This document shows positions 7,057-13,475 of a stretch of DNA of 13,475 bases, piece after piece (position 1 is the stretch's first letter; the number at the start of each line of letters is the position of its first letter). Origin of the DNA: Verrucomicrobia bacterium 12-59-8 (lineage in GTDB: Bacteria > Verrucomicrobiota > Verrucomicrobiae > Verrucomicrobiales > Verrucomicrobiaceae); assembly GCA_002279765.1 (NCBI GenBank), contig NCCR01000205.1, positions 1 to 13,475 on the forward strand. Direction: 5' to 3'. Below the pieces are notes generated by a model, which saw nothing but the letters and a program-made list of their open reading frames with translations, was not told the origin of the DNA and did not search any database. A program made the translations under genes and the position numbers.

Positions 7057-7115
7057 ATGCTGACAGGAGTATGCTCAAAGGGCAAGAAAACAGCTCGTCA
7101 AAATCCTGTCAGCAT
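7057..7115. repeat. 12-bp perfect inverted repeat upstream of the Ser/Pro-rich lipoprotein gene
   Basis: ATGCTGACAGGA (7057-7068) and TCCTGTCAGCAT (7104-7115) are exact reverse complements 35 bases apart. They lie in the 165-bp gap between the radical SAM gene stop and the next gene's ATG. No U-run follows on either strand, so a two-half-site operator or a structured leader fits better than an intrinsic terminator. Confidence 0.7.
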
Positions 7116-7159
7116 AGTGAAATCGTCTTAATTACCATACTGGCTAAACTCAATAGCTT

Positions 7160-8338
7160 TCAGGCTGCTTGGGCGAGGCCAATCTCCTGCTCGTTGAGAT
7201 AGCAGGATGGATCAGGTGCCCACAGGTCGCCGGTCATTTGCAGAGCGCGCACGCGGAAGCCGCCACCGCAGACATCCAAGAAACTGCACTGGGAGCATTT
7301 GCCTTTGAGGTGCTGTTTGCGATCCCGCAAGGCATTGAGCGTGGCGTTGTCGCGGTTGCTCCAGATGTCGCTAAACTTGCGCTCCTTCACATTGCCCAGC
7401 GTGAGTTCGTGCCAGAACTGGTCGGGATGCACATTGCCCTGCGTGTCGATGTTGCTGATGCCGGTGCCGCTGCTGTTCGCGCCGCCGCCGTTCCAGTTGA
7501 GCAGTTCCATGGCACGTGCGGCACGTTCGGGGTTCTCCCGTTTCAGGCGCATGTAGAGGTAGGGGCCGTCCACGGGCTGATCGACGGTCAAAACCTCACG
7601 TGGCTTGCCACTCGCGGCCCACTTGGCCGTGCGGTCAAGGATTTTGTCGATGGCACCGCGTGTCTCCTCATGCGGCACTTCCATGAGATCGGCACCGCGT
7701 CCGCTATAGACCAGGTGGTAGAAGCAGACACGCTCAATGTCCTCACGCTCGATGAAGTCGAGGATGGAATCGAGATCAGCGATGTTGTGGCTGGAGAGGG
7801 TGAGGCGCAGGCCTACTTTCTGGCCCACGGCCTTGCAGTTGCGAAAGGCGGCCACCGCTTTGTCGAAAGCGCCGACCTTGCCGCGGAAGTGATCATGCGT
7901 GGCACCCATGCCATCAAGCGAGATGCCGACGTAGGAGAAGCCGATGTCCTTGATGCGCTGCGCCCACTCGGGATTGATCAGCGTGCCGTTGGTGGAAAGC
8001 GTGAGGCGGAGGCCCTTGCCGGTCGCGTATTCGGCCAGTTCAAAGAAGTGCGGGTGGATCGTCGGTTCGCCGCCGGAAAGCAGCAGCGCGGGCACTTTGT
8101 ACTCGGCGAGATCATCGACGACGTCTTTGCACTGCTCCCAGGTGAGCTCACCGGGGTAGAATTTCGAATCGGAATCCTGGTAGCAATGGACGCACTTCAG
8201 ATTGCAGCGGCGGGTGATGTTCCAGACGACGATGGGGCGGCGTTCAGCGGCGGAAGTTGGGGAGCCGTGGCCGCGCCCGTAGCGCAGGTGGTCCATGGGC
8301 TGGGCGACATCACAATAGAGACGAGTGAGATTGATCAT
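7160..8338 (-). CDS. AhbC/NirJ-like radical SAM protein (haem-pathway type)
   Basis: Radical SAM enzyme of 392 aa, most like AhbC (12,18-didecarboxysirohaem deacetylase of the alternative haem route) and the related NirJ. The N-terminus INLTRLYCDVAQPMDHLRYG matches the AhbC pattern of a LYC near residue 8 and LRYGR near residue 20. The 4Fe-4S/SAM motif is Cys45-x3-Cys49-x2-Cys52 (RRCNLKCVHC), followed by LLLSGGEPT (86-93) and STNGT. A C-terminal auxiliary-cluster region has Cys348, Cys351, Cys357 and Cys379 within KCSQCSFLDVC and WAPDPSCYL. In the known pathway AhbC acts after AhbA/B and before AhbD, but none of these is in the window, so the substrate is inferred. Other SPASM-type peptide-modifying enzymes are the main alternative. 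It starts 71 bp after amt and could be read through from it. The ATG choice fixes the conserved N-terminus. Confidence 0.85.
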   Translation of the reverse strand: MINLTRLYCDVAQPMDHLRYGRGHGSPTSAAERRPIVVWNITRRCNLKCVHCYQDSDSKFYPGELTWEQCKDVVDDLAEYKVPALLLSGGEPTIHPHFFELAEYATGKGLRLTLSTNGTLINPEWAQRIKDIGFSYVGISLDGMGATHDHFRGKVGAFDKAVAAFRNCKAVGQKVGLRLTLSSHNIADLDSILDFIEREDIERVCFYHLVYSGRGADLMEVPHEETRGAIDKILDRTAKWAASGKPREVLTVDQPVDGPYLYMRLKRENPERAARAMELLNWNGGGANSSGTGISNIDTQGNVHPDQFWHELTLGNVKERKFSDIWSNRDNATLNALRDRKQHLKGKCSQCSFLDVCGGGFRVRALQMTGDLWAPDPSCYLNEQEIGLAQAA

Positions 8339-8409
8339 GACCCCGAATCAACGCACAGCCACGTCCGTGACGCGCCGCCGATCTTGCGCAATACGTGACC
8401 AAGGTTGCC

Positions 8410-9882
8410 TCAGGCCTGCTCGGTGGTCTGGAAGTCGGGATAGGCGTTCGCCGCGTGCTCGGAGAAGTCGAGCCCATCGATCTGCTCGTTGTCCGAGGCA
8501 CGCAGTCCGACGAGCATGTCCACCGTCTTGAAAATGCCGAAGCAGATGACAAACGAGGTGAGCGTGATCGAGAATGTGCCGAGCGCCTGGACCCCCAGCT
8601 TCTGAGCATCAAAACCATCCTGATTGAACAGGGCGACACTCAGCGTGCCCCACCAGCCATTCACCAGATGCACGGGTACTGCGCCCACGGCATCGTCGAT
8701 CTGCATACGCTCCAGTGCGATGGTGGCCACGGTGGTGATGATCCCTGCGATCAGACCGACCACGAGAGCGGAGGCTGGGGAGATATTGGCGCAGCAGGCG
8801 GTAATGCCTACCAGTCCGCCGAGGGCGCCGTTTAAGGTGATGCCCACGTCCGGGCGACCTTGCACAAACCACATGGAAATCATCGCGGCAAGGGCACCTG
8901 CTGCTGGAGCAATGGTGGTGTTCACCACGATTCGCCCAATCGAGCCGTCGCCGATGAGGGTGGACCCTGCATTGAATCCAAACCAGCCGAACCAAAGGAT
9001 GAAAACCCCAAGCGCCGCGAGGGGGATGTTGTGACCGGCGATCAGGCGTGGGGTGCCATCTTTGGCGAAGCGCCCATGCCGTGCGCCCACGACGAGGATG
9101 CCCGCCAATGCACAGGCGCCGCCGCAGCCATGCACCACGGTGGATCCCGCGAAATCGACGAAGCCCATCGCTTCCAACCAGCCCTTTTCCCCGCCTACAC
9201 CAAAGGAACCGCCAAAGCTGCCCCAGGCCCAGTGACCGCCGAGAGGATAGACCACCCCGGCCAGCAGGCCCGCATAGACCAGATAGCCCACGAATTTGGT
9301 GCGCTCCGCCATGGCACCGGAAACGATGGTGCAGGCGGTGCCGGCAAACACGACCTGGAAGAACCAGAAGGACCACATGGAATCATTCGCCGCGTGATTG
9401 GCCAGCCAGAAGCCGTCCGTGCCGATCCAGCCGCCGGCGCTGGTGCCGAACATCAGGCCGAAACCGAGGAACATGAAGACAAGCGCGCTGATGCAGAAGT
9501 CGAGAAAGTTCTTCATGATGATGTTGATGCTGTTCTTGGCCCGGGCAAAGCCCAGCTCCACCATGGCAAATCCTGCCTGCATCATGAAAACCAGCGCTCC
9601 AGCGACGACCATCCAGACCACATTCAAATTCACCTGCACGGTATCGATGTCCGCCTTCACGGCAGCGCTGGCAGGTTCTGCGGGTGAGCTTTCAGCCTTG
9701 GGTGCGGCTTCGTTTTTCACCGCCTTCGCTACCTCATTCAGCGTGCCCTGATTCGTGTCGAGCTTCTTGATGATGGTGTCGAGCTTCGCCTCAATCTTGC
9801 TGCTGTCCTGAGCTGTGGCAGAGGGCAGTGAGACGGCGAGAAAGAGAATGGAAGCCAGAGAGCTGATGCGGAGGAGATTCAT
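8410..9882 (-). CDS. amt: Ammonium transporter (Amt) with periplasmic coiled-coil extension
   Basis: Inner-membrane ammonium channel, 490 aa from the ATG that begins MNLLRISSLASILFLAVSLPSATAQ, a cleavable signal peptide. A start 19 codons upstream would spoil the signal and overlap the preceding gene. After the signal comes a stretch of about 60 residues absent from E. coli AmtB: an Ile/Leu heptad-like segment (IEAKLDTIIKKLDTNQGTL, 30-48) and an Ala/Pro/Glu linker. The Amt core begins near residue 86. Key residues are in place: VDFAGSTVVHG with Asp243 and His251 (AmtB Asp160 and His168), VHLVNGWWG with His405 (AmtB His318), and GWFGFNAGS with Ser307. The C-terminal cytoplasmic tail (from about 455) is intact, as needed for regulation. 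No PII gene is adjacent, which is unusual for amt. It starts 16 bp after the Roadblock gene, so co-transcription is likely. The leader is pyrimidine-rich without Shine-Dalgarno. Confidence 0.95.
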   Translation of the reverse strand: MNLLRISSLASILFLAVSLPSATAQDSSKIEAKLDTIIKKLDTNQGTLNEVAKAVKNEAAPKAESSPAEPASAAVKADIDTVQVNLNVVWMVVAGALVFMMQAGFAMVELGFARAKNSINIIMKNFLDFCISALVFMFLGFGLMFGTSAGGWIGTDGFWLANHAANDSMWSFWFFQVVFAGTACTIVSGAMAERTKFVGYLVYAGLLAGVVYPLGGHWAWGSFGGSFGVGGEKGWLEAMGFVDFAGSTVVHGCGGACALAGILVVGARHGRFAKDGTPRLIAGHNIPLAALGVFILWFGWFGFNAGSTLIGDGSIGRIVVNTTIAPAAGALAAMISMWFVQGRPDVGITLNGALGGLVGITACCANISPASALVVGLIAGIITTVATIALERMQIDDAVGAVPVHLVNGWWGTLSVALFNQDGFDAQKLGVQALGTFSITLTSFVICFGIFKTVDMLVGLRASDNEQIDGLDFSEHAANAYPDFQTTEQA

Positions 9883-9898
9883 GCAAAAAGGGGCGGGT

Positions 9899-10600
9899 TT
9901 AGAGGTCCAGGTGTTCGAGCGCGGCTTCGAGTTCACCAAGAAGCTGGCGGCGTTTGGAGGTGTTTGGCACCTGCTCGATCACGCTGGCGGCCAGCTTGCG
10001 TACGGCGGTGGCCGTAAGGCGGTAGGGGTCGGAGATCTTGGCCTCGGTGATCGTGCGCTGGATCAGGTTGGCGGCCTGCGCCCGGCCCATCACTTTTCCC
10101 AGCACTCCTTCCACGCACTGCCTCACCGCGCCCCACTGATTGACGGTCGTCTCCGCTTTGTCCGTGAGCTGGGAGAGGGCGCGCGGACTGGTGACGACGA
10201 GTTCTTCGATGCCGTCGGCCGGCAGCTTGGGTGCGGGCTGTTGCTCGGTGGAGGCGGTGTTGAGCAGCGCGGCATGGTCATTGAGCATCACCGATGCGGC
10301 GCTGGCGGCTAGGTCAGGGTCCGCACGCGAGGTGAGAAAGAACAGCATCACGGTCTCTTCATGCAGCACGGCGAGGAGCACCCCGCCGTCGAGCTCCAGA
10401 TAGATCTGGTGGATCTTCCGCCGCACCTGACGGTAGCCTTCGAGCATCTGGCTGATGATCTCGCGCAGATTGTCCGCACGCGTGTCGGAGAAAGGCATCT
10501 GGCGGTGGATCGTGTTTTTGCCTTTGAACAGCATCACTCCAGCAACGCCGTCAAGACGTTGCAATGACGCGGCGGAGGTGATCACAGGGTTCAAACTCAT
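9899..10600 (-). CDS. Roadblock/LC7-like domain protein
   Basis: 233-aa cytoplasmic protein. Residues about 12-110 have the Roadblock/LC7 pattern: an opening helix, then LDGVAGVMLFKGKN (16-29), a long helix (42-62) and two beta strands (IYLELDGGVLLAVLHEETVMLF around 66-87). This is the fold of MglB-type regulators of small Ras-like GTPases. After a Pro/Gln/Ala linker (about 113-130), residues about 145-233 form a second, helical domain that I cannot name (VGKVMGRAQ-like and ATAVRKLAASVIEQVP segments). No MglA-like GTPase is in the window. It lies 15 bp after the 121-aa gene and 16 bp before amt, so the three are probably one operon, and a link to control of ammonium uptake or to cell-envelope signalling is possible. 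The domain call rests on pattern, not alignment. Confidence 0.72.
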   Translation of the reverse strand: MSLNPVITSAASLQRLDGVAGVMLFKGKNTIHRQMPFSDTRADNLREIISQMLEGYRQVRRKIHQIYLELDGGVLLAVLHEETVMLFFLTSRADPDLAASAASVMLNDHAALLNTASTEQQPAPKLPADGIEELVVTSPRALSQLTDKAETTVNQWGAVRQCVEGVLGKVMGRAQAANLIQRTITEAKISDPYRLTATAVRKLAASVIEQVPNTSKRRQLLGELEAALEHLDL

Positions 10601-10615
10601 GGGCGCAAAGAAAAA

Positions 10616-10981
10616 TCAGCGTGCCAGAGATTCGCGCACCTGCTTGATGGAACGGCGGTTGCCGCTGACCACACCGTGCCAGTTGCCTGGCTGCTGCCCT
10701 GCGCTGATGGCCGTCTGGCCTTCACGATCCTCAACTATCGCCATTTCGAGCGAGCGCATGCCGAGAGTCTCAGCCAGCTTGTCCGCGAAATAACCGACAT
10801 ATTTGACCTCGCCCGCGAAGCGCTGGGCGGACTCGGCATCACCCCCGGAAAGAGATTCGCGTCCCTGGTAGGACTCCATCTTGATGAGGCCAGGATCAGG
10901 TTCCATGCGGACGATGTTGCTGGGTTGCGAACCCGCAGAAGTACGGGCCGTTGAGATCGGAATGATTCGAGTGGGTTCCAT
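10616..10981 (-). CDS. Hypothetical 121-aa protein, first gene of the Roadblock-amt cluster
   Basis: Not recognised. The first 50 residues look disordered (Ser, Thr, Gly, Pro). Residues 53-120 look folded: a helix (AQRFAGEVKYVGYFADKLAETLG), strands around SLEMAIVEDREGQTAISAG, then a final basic helix (RRSIKQVRESLAR). A helix followed by EMAIVEDREGQ recalls the helix and first hairpin of Roadblock folds, so it may be a reduced Roadblock-like partner of the next gene. That is speculation. It starts at ATG 10981 behind an AT-rich stretch and ends 15 bp before the Roadblock gene. Its place in a tight cluster argues that it is real. Confidence 0.6.
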   Translation of the reverse strand: MEPTRIIPISTARTSAGSQPSNIVRMEPDPGLIKMESYQGRESLSGGDAESAQRFAGEVKYVGYFADKLAETLGMRSLEMAIVEDREGQTAISAGQQPGNWHGVVSGNRRSIKQVRESLAR

Positions 10982-11176
10982 CTGAAGGTATATTTATAAG
11001 CAGCACGTGTGCCAAAATGCGGTTTGCCTCGTAACAACTTTGTGATTACTGGCCGGGACGGACAGATTCAGGCGGCGATTTTGCCAGACGCTGCAAAGCA
11101 TAACAGCCCTGGAATTCAGGACCGTTCGGGTCAGAGGATCAATCACCCTTTTGGGGGAAAATGGGAATGGAATCGA
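10982..11176 (-). promoter_or_regulatory. Intergenic region with likely promoter for the 121-aa/Roadblock/amt cluster
   Basis: Reading on the minus strand, TATAAATATA (10988-10997) lies about 6 bp before the ATG and stands out in GC-rich surroundings. It resembles a -10 element but is very close to the start, which would imply a very short leader. No convincing -35 is seen. A CACGTG palindrome (plus strand 11004-11009) lies just upstream. The rest of the gap, up to the aminotransferase stop, shows only weak hairpins and no clear terminator. Confidence 0.35.
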
Positions 11177-12256
11177 CTAGAGCTTCGCGAGGCTGTCATC
11201 CAGCGCGGCGATGACCGTGCTGATGCTGGCCTCGGACTCGTCGCCCATGTTCGACACGCGGAAGGTCTTGCCCTTCAGCTTGCCGTAGCCGCCGTCGATG
11301 ATCATGCTGTGGTTCTTCTTCAGCAGGGCGATGAAGGCCGCGACGTCGATGTTCTTGTTGTTGGCCACGCAGGTCAGGGACTTGGAGCGGAAGCCTTCTG
11401 GCGCGAAGAATTCGAAGCCGTTGCGGCGCACCCACTCGTGTACCATGCCGTTGAGCTTGGCGTGACGGGCGTAGCGGTTGTCCACGCCTTCAGCGAAGAT
11501 CTTCTGCAACTGGTGGCGCAGGCCGTAGATCAGGGAAATGCACGGCGTGCTCGGCGTCATGCTCTTCTCGCCGTTCGCCTTGAACTCCAGGAAGTCGAAG
11601 TAGTAGCCGCGGTCGTTGATCGTGGCGGCACGTGCCATCGCCGCCTCGGACGCGGTGAAAAGGGCGAGACCCGGAGGCAACGCGAAAGCCTTCTGGCTGC
11701 CCGTGAGCAGCACATCGAGACCGAGTTCGTCAAAGTTCACCGGTACGGTGGTGAAGCCGGACACGGAATCCGTGATGAACATCACATCGGGATACTTCTT
11801 CTTCAGCGCCGCGATTTCCGCGATGGGGCTGAGCACGCCGGTGGAGGTCTCATTGTGGATGAAGGTCACCGCGTCGAACTCACCCGTGGCTAGGCGCTTG
11901 TCGATTTCGTCCGCACGCACGGGCTGGCCCCACTCCACAGTGTAGGCCTCGGCTTCCTTGCCGCAGCGCTTGGACACGTCCAGCCACTTGTCGGAGAAGG
12001 CGCCGTTGCAGCAGTTGAGCACCTTTTTCTTCACCAGATTGCGGATGGAACCTTCCATCACGCCCCAGGCGGAGGATGTGCTCAGAAATACCTGCTGTTT
12101 CGTGCCGAAAAGCGTCTGCAGCATCGGCTGGATCTCAGCGTAAAGGTCCTGAAACCCCTTGCCGCGGTGCCCGATCATTGGCTGCGCCATCGCAGCATAG
12201 GTGTCAGGGCTGACTTCAACGGGTCCAGGGATGTAAAGTTTGACGTGGGTGCTCAT
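11177..12256 (-). CDS. Class V PLP-dependent aminotransferase (alanine/serine-glyoxylate type)
   Basis: Cytoplasmic fold-type I aminotransferase of 359 aa, in the alanine-glyoxylate/serine-pyruvate aminotransferase group, which also includes class V phosphoserine aminotransferases. The start has the family signature LYIPGPVEVSP (7-17) with MIGHRGKGF (27-35). PLP-site features are HNETSTG (134-140), Asp163 in TDSVSGF, and the Schiff-base Lys189 in TGSQKAFALPPG. The C-terminal domain ends with KGKTFRVSNMGD, a substrate-carboxylate Arg region. Likely reactions are glyoxylate- or pyruvate-linked transfers in glycine/serine metabolism; the exact amino donor cannot be told from sequence. It starts at ATG 12256 after a C/T-rich leader with no Shine-Dalgarno. 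A 195-bp gap separates it from the next gene, so it is probably its own transcription unit. Confidence 0.92.
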   Translation of the reverse strand: MSTHVKLYIPGPVEVSPDTYAAMAQPMIGHRGKGFQDLYAEIQPMLQTLFGTKQQVFLSTSSAWGVMEGSIRNLVKKKVLNCCNGAFSDKWLDVSKRCGKEAEAYTVEWGQPVRADEIDKRLATGEFDAVTFIHNETSTGVLSPIAEIAALKKKYPDVMFITDSVSGFTTVPVNFDELGLDVLLTGSQKAFALPPGLALFTASEAAMARAATINDRGYYFDFLEFKANGEKSMTPSTPCISLIYGLRHQLQKIFAEGVDNRYARHAKLNGMVHEWVRRNGFEFFAPEGFRSKSLTCVANNKNIDVAAFIALLKKNHSMIIDGGYGKLKGKTFRVSNMGDESEASISTVIAALDDSLAKL

Positions 12257-12347
12257 TGCGTGGGTGGAAGGGGGGAGGGCGAGTGTAGGGCGCTCCGGCG
12301 GGCGTGCAAGGGCTGTGTGGGGCTCCTGAAGACTCGTCGCGCGTGAA

Positions 12348-12362
12348 GATTATCTAATAATC
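12348..12362. promoter_or_regulatory. AT-rich 15-bp palindrome upstream of the aminotransferase gene
   Basis: GATTAT-CTA-ATAATC is a perfect 6-bp inverted repeat with a 3-base centre, AT-rich in a GC-rich gap and 92-106 bp upstream of the aminotransferase ATG. On the minus strand it contains GATAAT, a fair -10 hexamer, though no -35 is evident 17 bp upstream. It could be a promoter core or a repressor site. GCTCCGGC (12292-12299) and GCCGGAGC (12371-12378) form a wider inverted pair around it. Confidence 0.4.
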
Positions 12363-12404
12363 CAAAGCTTGCCGGAGCACTGAGTCGTTCGCTGCGGTTT
12401 GTGG

Positions 12405-13109
12405 TTAGGTTTCATCGATCTCCGCCTCGGGTAAGAGGTTACAACCTAACTGCCAAAAGTACATATCTATGAGCTTCATTGGTGGGTAGGAGATGCCACC
12501 TTTCTGCATGATGGTGTCGCGAGTCTCTTGGAATTCGGTGGCATGGGTGCGGTAAAAACGCAGCACTTTGATCAGGAAGCTTTTGCTGAACCGTGAATAG
12601 GTAAGTCCGGCGTGACGAAAGCCCAAAATGAAATAGCGGTCACATGCTGGCGCGCAACCGAGGGTGCCGAGAAGTATCTTCGTTATGAGGGTGTCGGATG
12701 ATTGAAAATCTCTCGGTGTGCCGTCGACTTCGGTGATTTGTTGGCGATACGTGGCTCGAAGGCCATCCGAGAGCAAGGTAATCAGGGAGGCAATGCGGCT
12801 ATCGTCAGTGGCGTCGCGGAGATCCAAATCCCAAAGACTCGAATATGCTGAATCGAGTAGCTCGGCTACTGCGGGTTGATGAATCCTGTAATCCTTCCAG
12901 AGCAAGGCGCTTGAACCCCGATACATGCCCCAGCTAGCAAGATAAAATGCTAAATGCAGAGAAGCCGTATCAAGATGCTCGGGCGTCGTGAACGTAGAGC
13001 GCTGTCGAAAGTGATGGAAGCAGTGCTCCCAAGACCGGTATCTGTGATGCGAGTCACGCGCGAGCCTATCGTGGAATACCAAAATCTGTTTTTTAATCTC
13101 TCCTGCCAT
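12405..13109 (-). CDS. Conserved-looking hypothetical protein with RSWEHC motif, 234 aa
   Basis: Function unknown. It is soluble, with no signal or membrane segment. Motif-like segments are RSWEHC (25-30), FYLASWGMYRGSS (55-67), KILLGTLGCAPACDRYF (144-160) and YPPMKLIDMYFW (208-219), rich in Trp, Tyr and Cys. The pattern reminds me of a widespread uncharacterised bacterial family that I cannot name; I have no evidence for an activity. The ATG at 13109 is preferred; a TTG nine codons upstream (13136) is possible. A GGAG lies 11 bases before the ATG, too far for a good Shine-Dalgarno. GC content is near one half in the stretches I counted, lower than the metabolic genes on both sides, and the gene separates an aminotransferase from a sugar isomerase. 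That fits an accessory insertion, but it starts only 33 bp after the upstream gene's stop. Confidence 0.75.
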   Translation of the reverse strand: MAGEIKKQILVFHDRLARDSHHRYRSWEHCFHHFRQRSTFTTPEHLDTASLHLAFYLASWGMYRGSSALLWKDYRIHQPAVAELLDSAYSSLWDLDLRDATDDSRIASLITLLSDGLRATYRQQITEVDGTPRDFQSSDTLITKILLGTLGCAPACDRYFILGFRHAGLTYSRFSKSFLIKVLRFYRTHATEFQETRDTIMQKGGISYPPMKLIDMYFWQLGCNLLPEAEIDET

Positions 13110-13142
13110 CGTCGTTTGCTCCAGAAATCTAAACAAACGGCT

Positions 13143-13475
13143 TCACACCCATCCCAGCCACCCGCTCAGCGTCTTCATATCCCGCACATGCGCCTCGCGG
13201 AACTCCTTCAGCAAAGCAGCATCCTTCGGATTCCCTTCCAGATACTCCAGATGCAGTGAAATCGGGCCTGAGTAGCCAGTTTTCATGAGCATCTGGCCAT
13301 AGGCGGGGTCCACCTTGCCTTCGCCGAGGGGGCAGGTGACGAGTTTGCGGCCTTCCCATTTGAAGTCTTTGAAGTAGGCGGCGCCGATGTGGTCTTTGAC
13401 GAGGTTGAACTCCAGGGGCCAGGACAGGCCGCCTTCGCAGGTGGAGTGCAGGATGTCGTAGGCGAAGCTGAAGTC
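13143..13475 (-). CDS. Sugar phosphate isomerase/epimerase (TIM barrel), C-terminal part
   Basis: The last 110 codons of a gene that continues past the right edge; the stop is TCA on the plus strand at 13143-13145. The visible part matches the C-terminal strands of xylose-isomerase-like TIM-barrel proteins: HSTCEGG, then HIGAAYFKDFKWEG (a metal-site region), CPLGEGKVD, a GYSGPISLHLEYLEG segment (late barrel strand with a His-Glu pair) and a final helix with EFREAHVRDMKTL. Such proteins act on sugars or inositols using a divalent metal; the substrate cannot be told from this fragment. The overlapping 76-codon frame at 13129-13359 is a shadow of this gene. Confidence 0.85.
   Translation of the reverse strand, partial: DFSFAYDILHSTCEGGLSWPLEFNLVKDHIGAAYFKDFKWEGRKLVTCPLGEGKVDPAYGQMLMKTGYSGPISLHLEYLEGNPKDAALLKEFREAHVRDMKTLSGWLGWV

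Noticed and set aside
7169..8398. A 409-codon open frame on the plus strand, opposite the radical SAM gene.
   Set aside because: It mirrors the minus-strand gene, which has clear CxxxCxxC and GGEP motifs. The mirror frame has no recognisable domain and is typical of antisense frames in GC-rich genes.
11009..11893. A 294-codon plus-strand frame over the aminotransferase.
   Set aside because: The opposite strand encodes the PLP enzyme with its Schiff-base lysine. This frame shows no domain and starts in the intergenic gap without a ribosome-binding site.
13129..13359. A 76-codon minus-strand frame at the right edge.
   Set aside because: The overlapping frame from 13475 to 13143 is open to the edge and matches the end of a TIM-barrel isomerase, so this one is a shadow.
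1..13475. Search by eye for CRISPR arrays, tRNA genes, transposase genes and phage attachment sites.
   Set aside because: No regularly spaced repeats, cloverleaf patterns, transposase motifs or long flanking direct repeats were seen.

Overview
The window is from a GC-rich, Gram-negative-type bacterial chromosome. Secreted and lipoprotein signals, an Amt transporter with a signal peptide, a secreted ceramidase-like hydrolase, a Lys/Ala-rich histone-H1-like protein, a Roadblock/LC7 protein and a TIM-barrel sugar isomerase together suggest the Verrucomicrobiota (Prosthecobacter/Verrucomicrobium-like). This is inferred from protein character, because no rRNA or other marker gene is present. None of the well-supported intact genes has a clear Shine-Dalgarno sequence at normal spacing, and many have pyrimidine-rich leaders instead.

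Left part (1-5165): an AT-richer, 5'-truncated rmuC-like gene (+) whose predicted nuclease Asp is replaced by Asn converges on a secreted neutral-ceramidase-family hydrolase (-). A roughly 210-bp divergent spacer then leads to tex (+), a full-length RNA-binding transcription accessory protein with a Gly-rich tail. A 9-bp hairpin follows tex.

Middle (5166-7159): a repeat-containing putative lipoprotein (+) converges on a Lys/Ala-rich basic-then-acidic protein (-). A perfect bidirectional terminator hairpin separates them. The basic protein lies 31 bp behind a Ser/Pro-rich putative lipoprotein (-), which carries a compact C-terminal motif. A 12-bp perfect inverted repeat sits upstream of that lipoprotein.

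Minus-strand gene series (7160-12256), in transcription order: class V PLP aminotransferase; a 121-aa unknown protein; a Roadblock/LC7-domain protein; an Amt ammonium transporter with an unusual periplasmic coiled-coil extension; and an AhbC/NirJ-like radical SAM enzyme. The 121-aa, Roadblock and amt genes are 15-16 bp apart and are probably one operon; the radical SAM gene follows amt by 71 bp. No PII (glnK) gene accompanies amt, and no other haem-pathway gene accompanies the radical SAM gene.

Right part (12257-13475): an uncharacterised 234-aa protein (-) of more neutral GC content lies between the aminotransferase and the C-terminal part of a sugar phosphate isomerase/epimerase (-), which runs off the right edge. 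I see no CRISPR array, tRNA, rRNA, insertion sequence or recognisable defence system. The most interesting local signals are the Amt/Roadblock/121-aa cluster, the degraded rmuC, the pyrimidine-rich leaders and the H1-like protein that has no ATG start.
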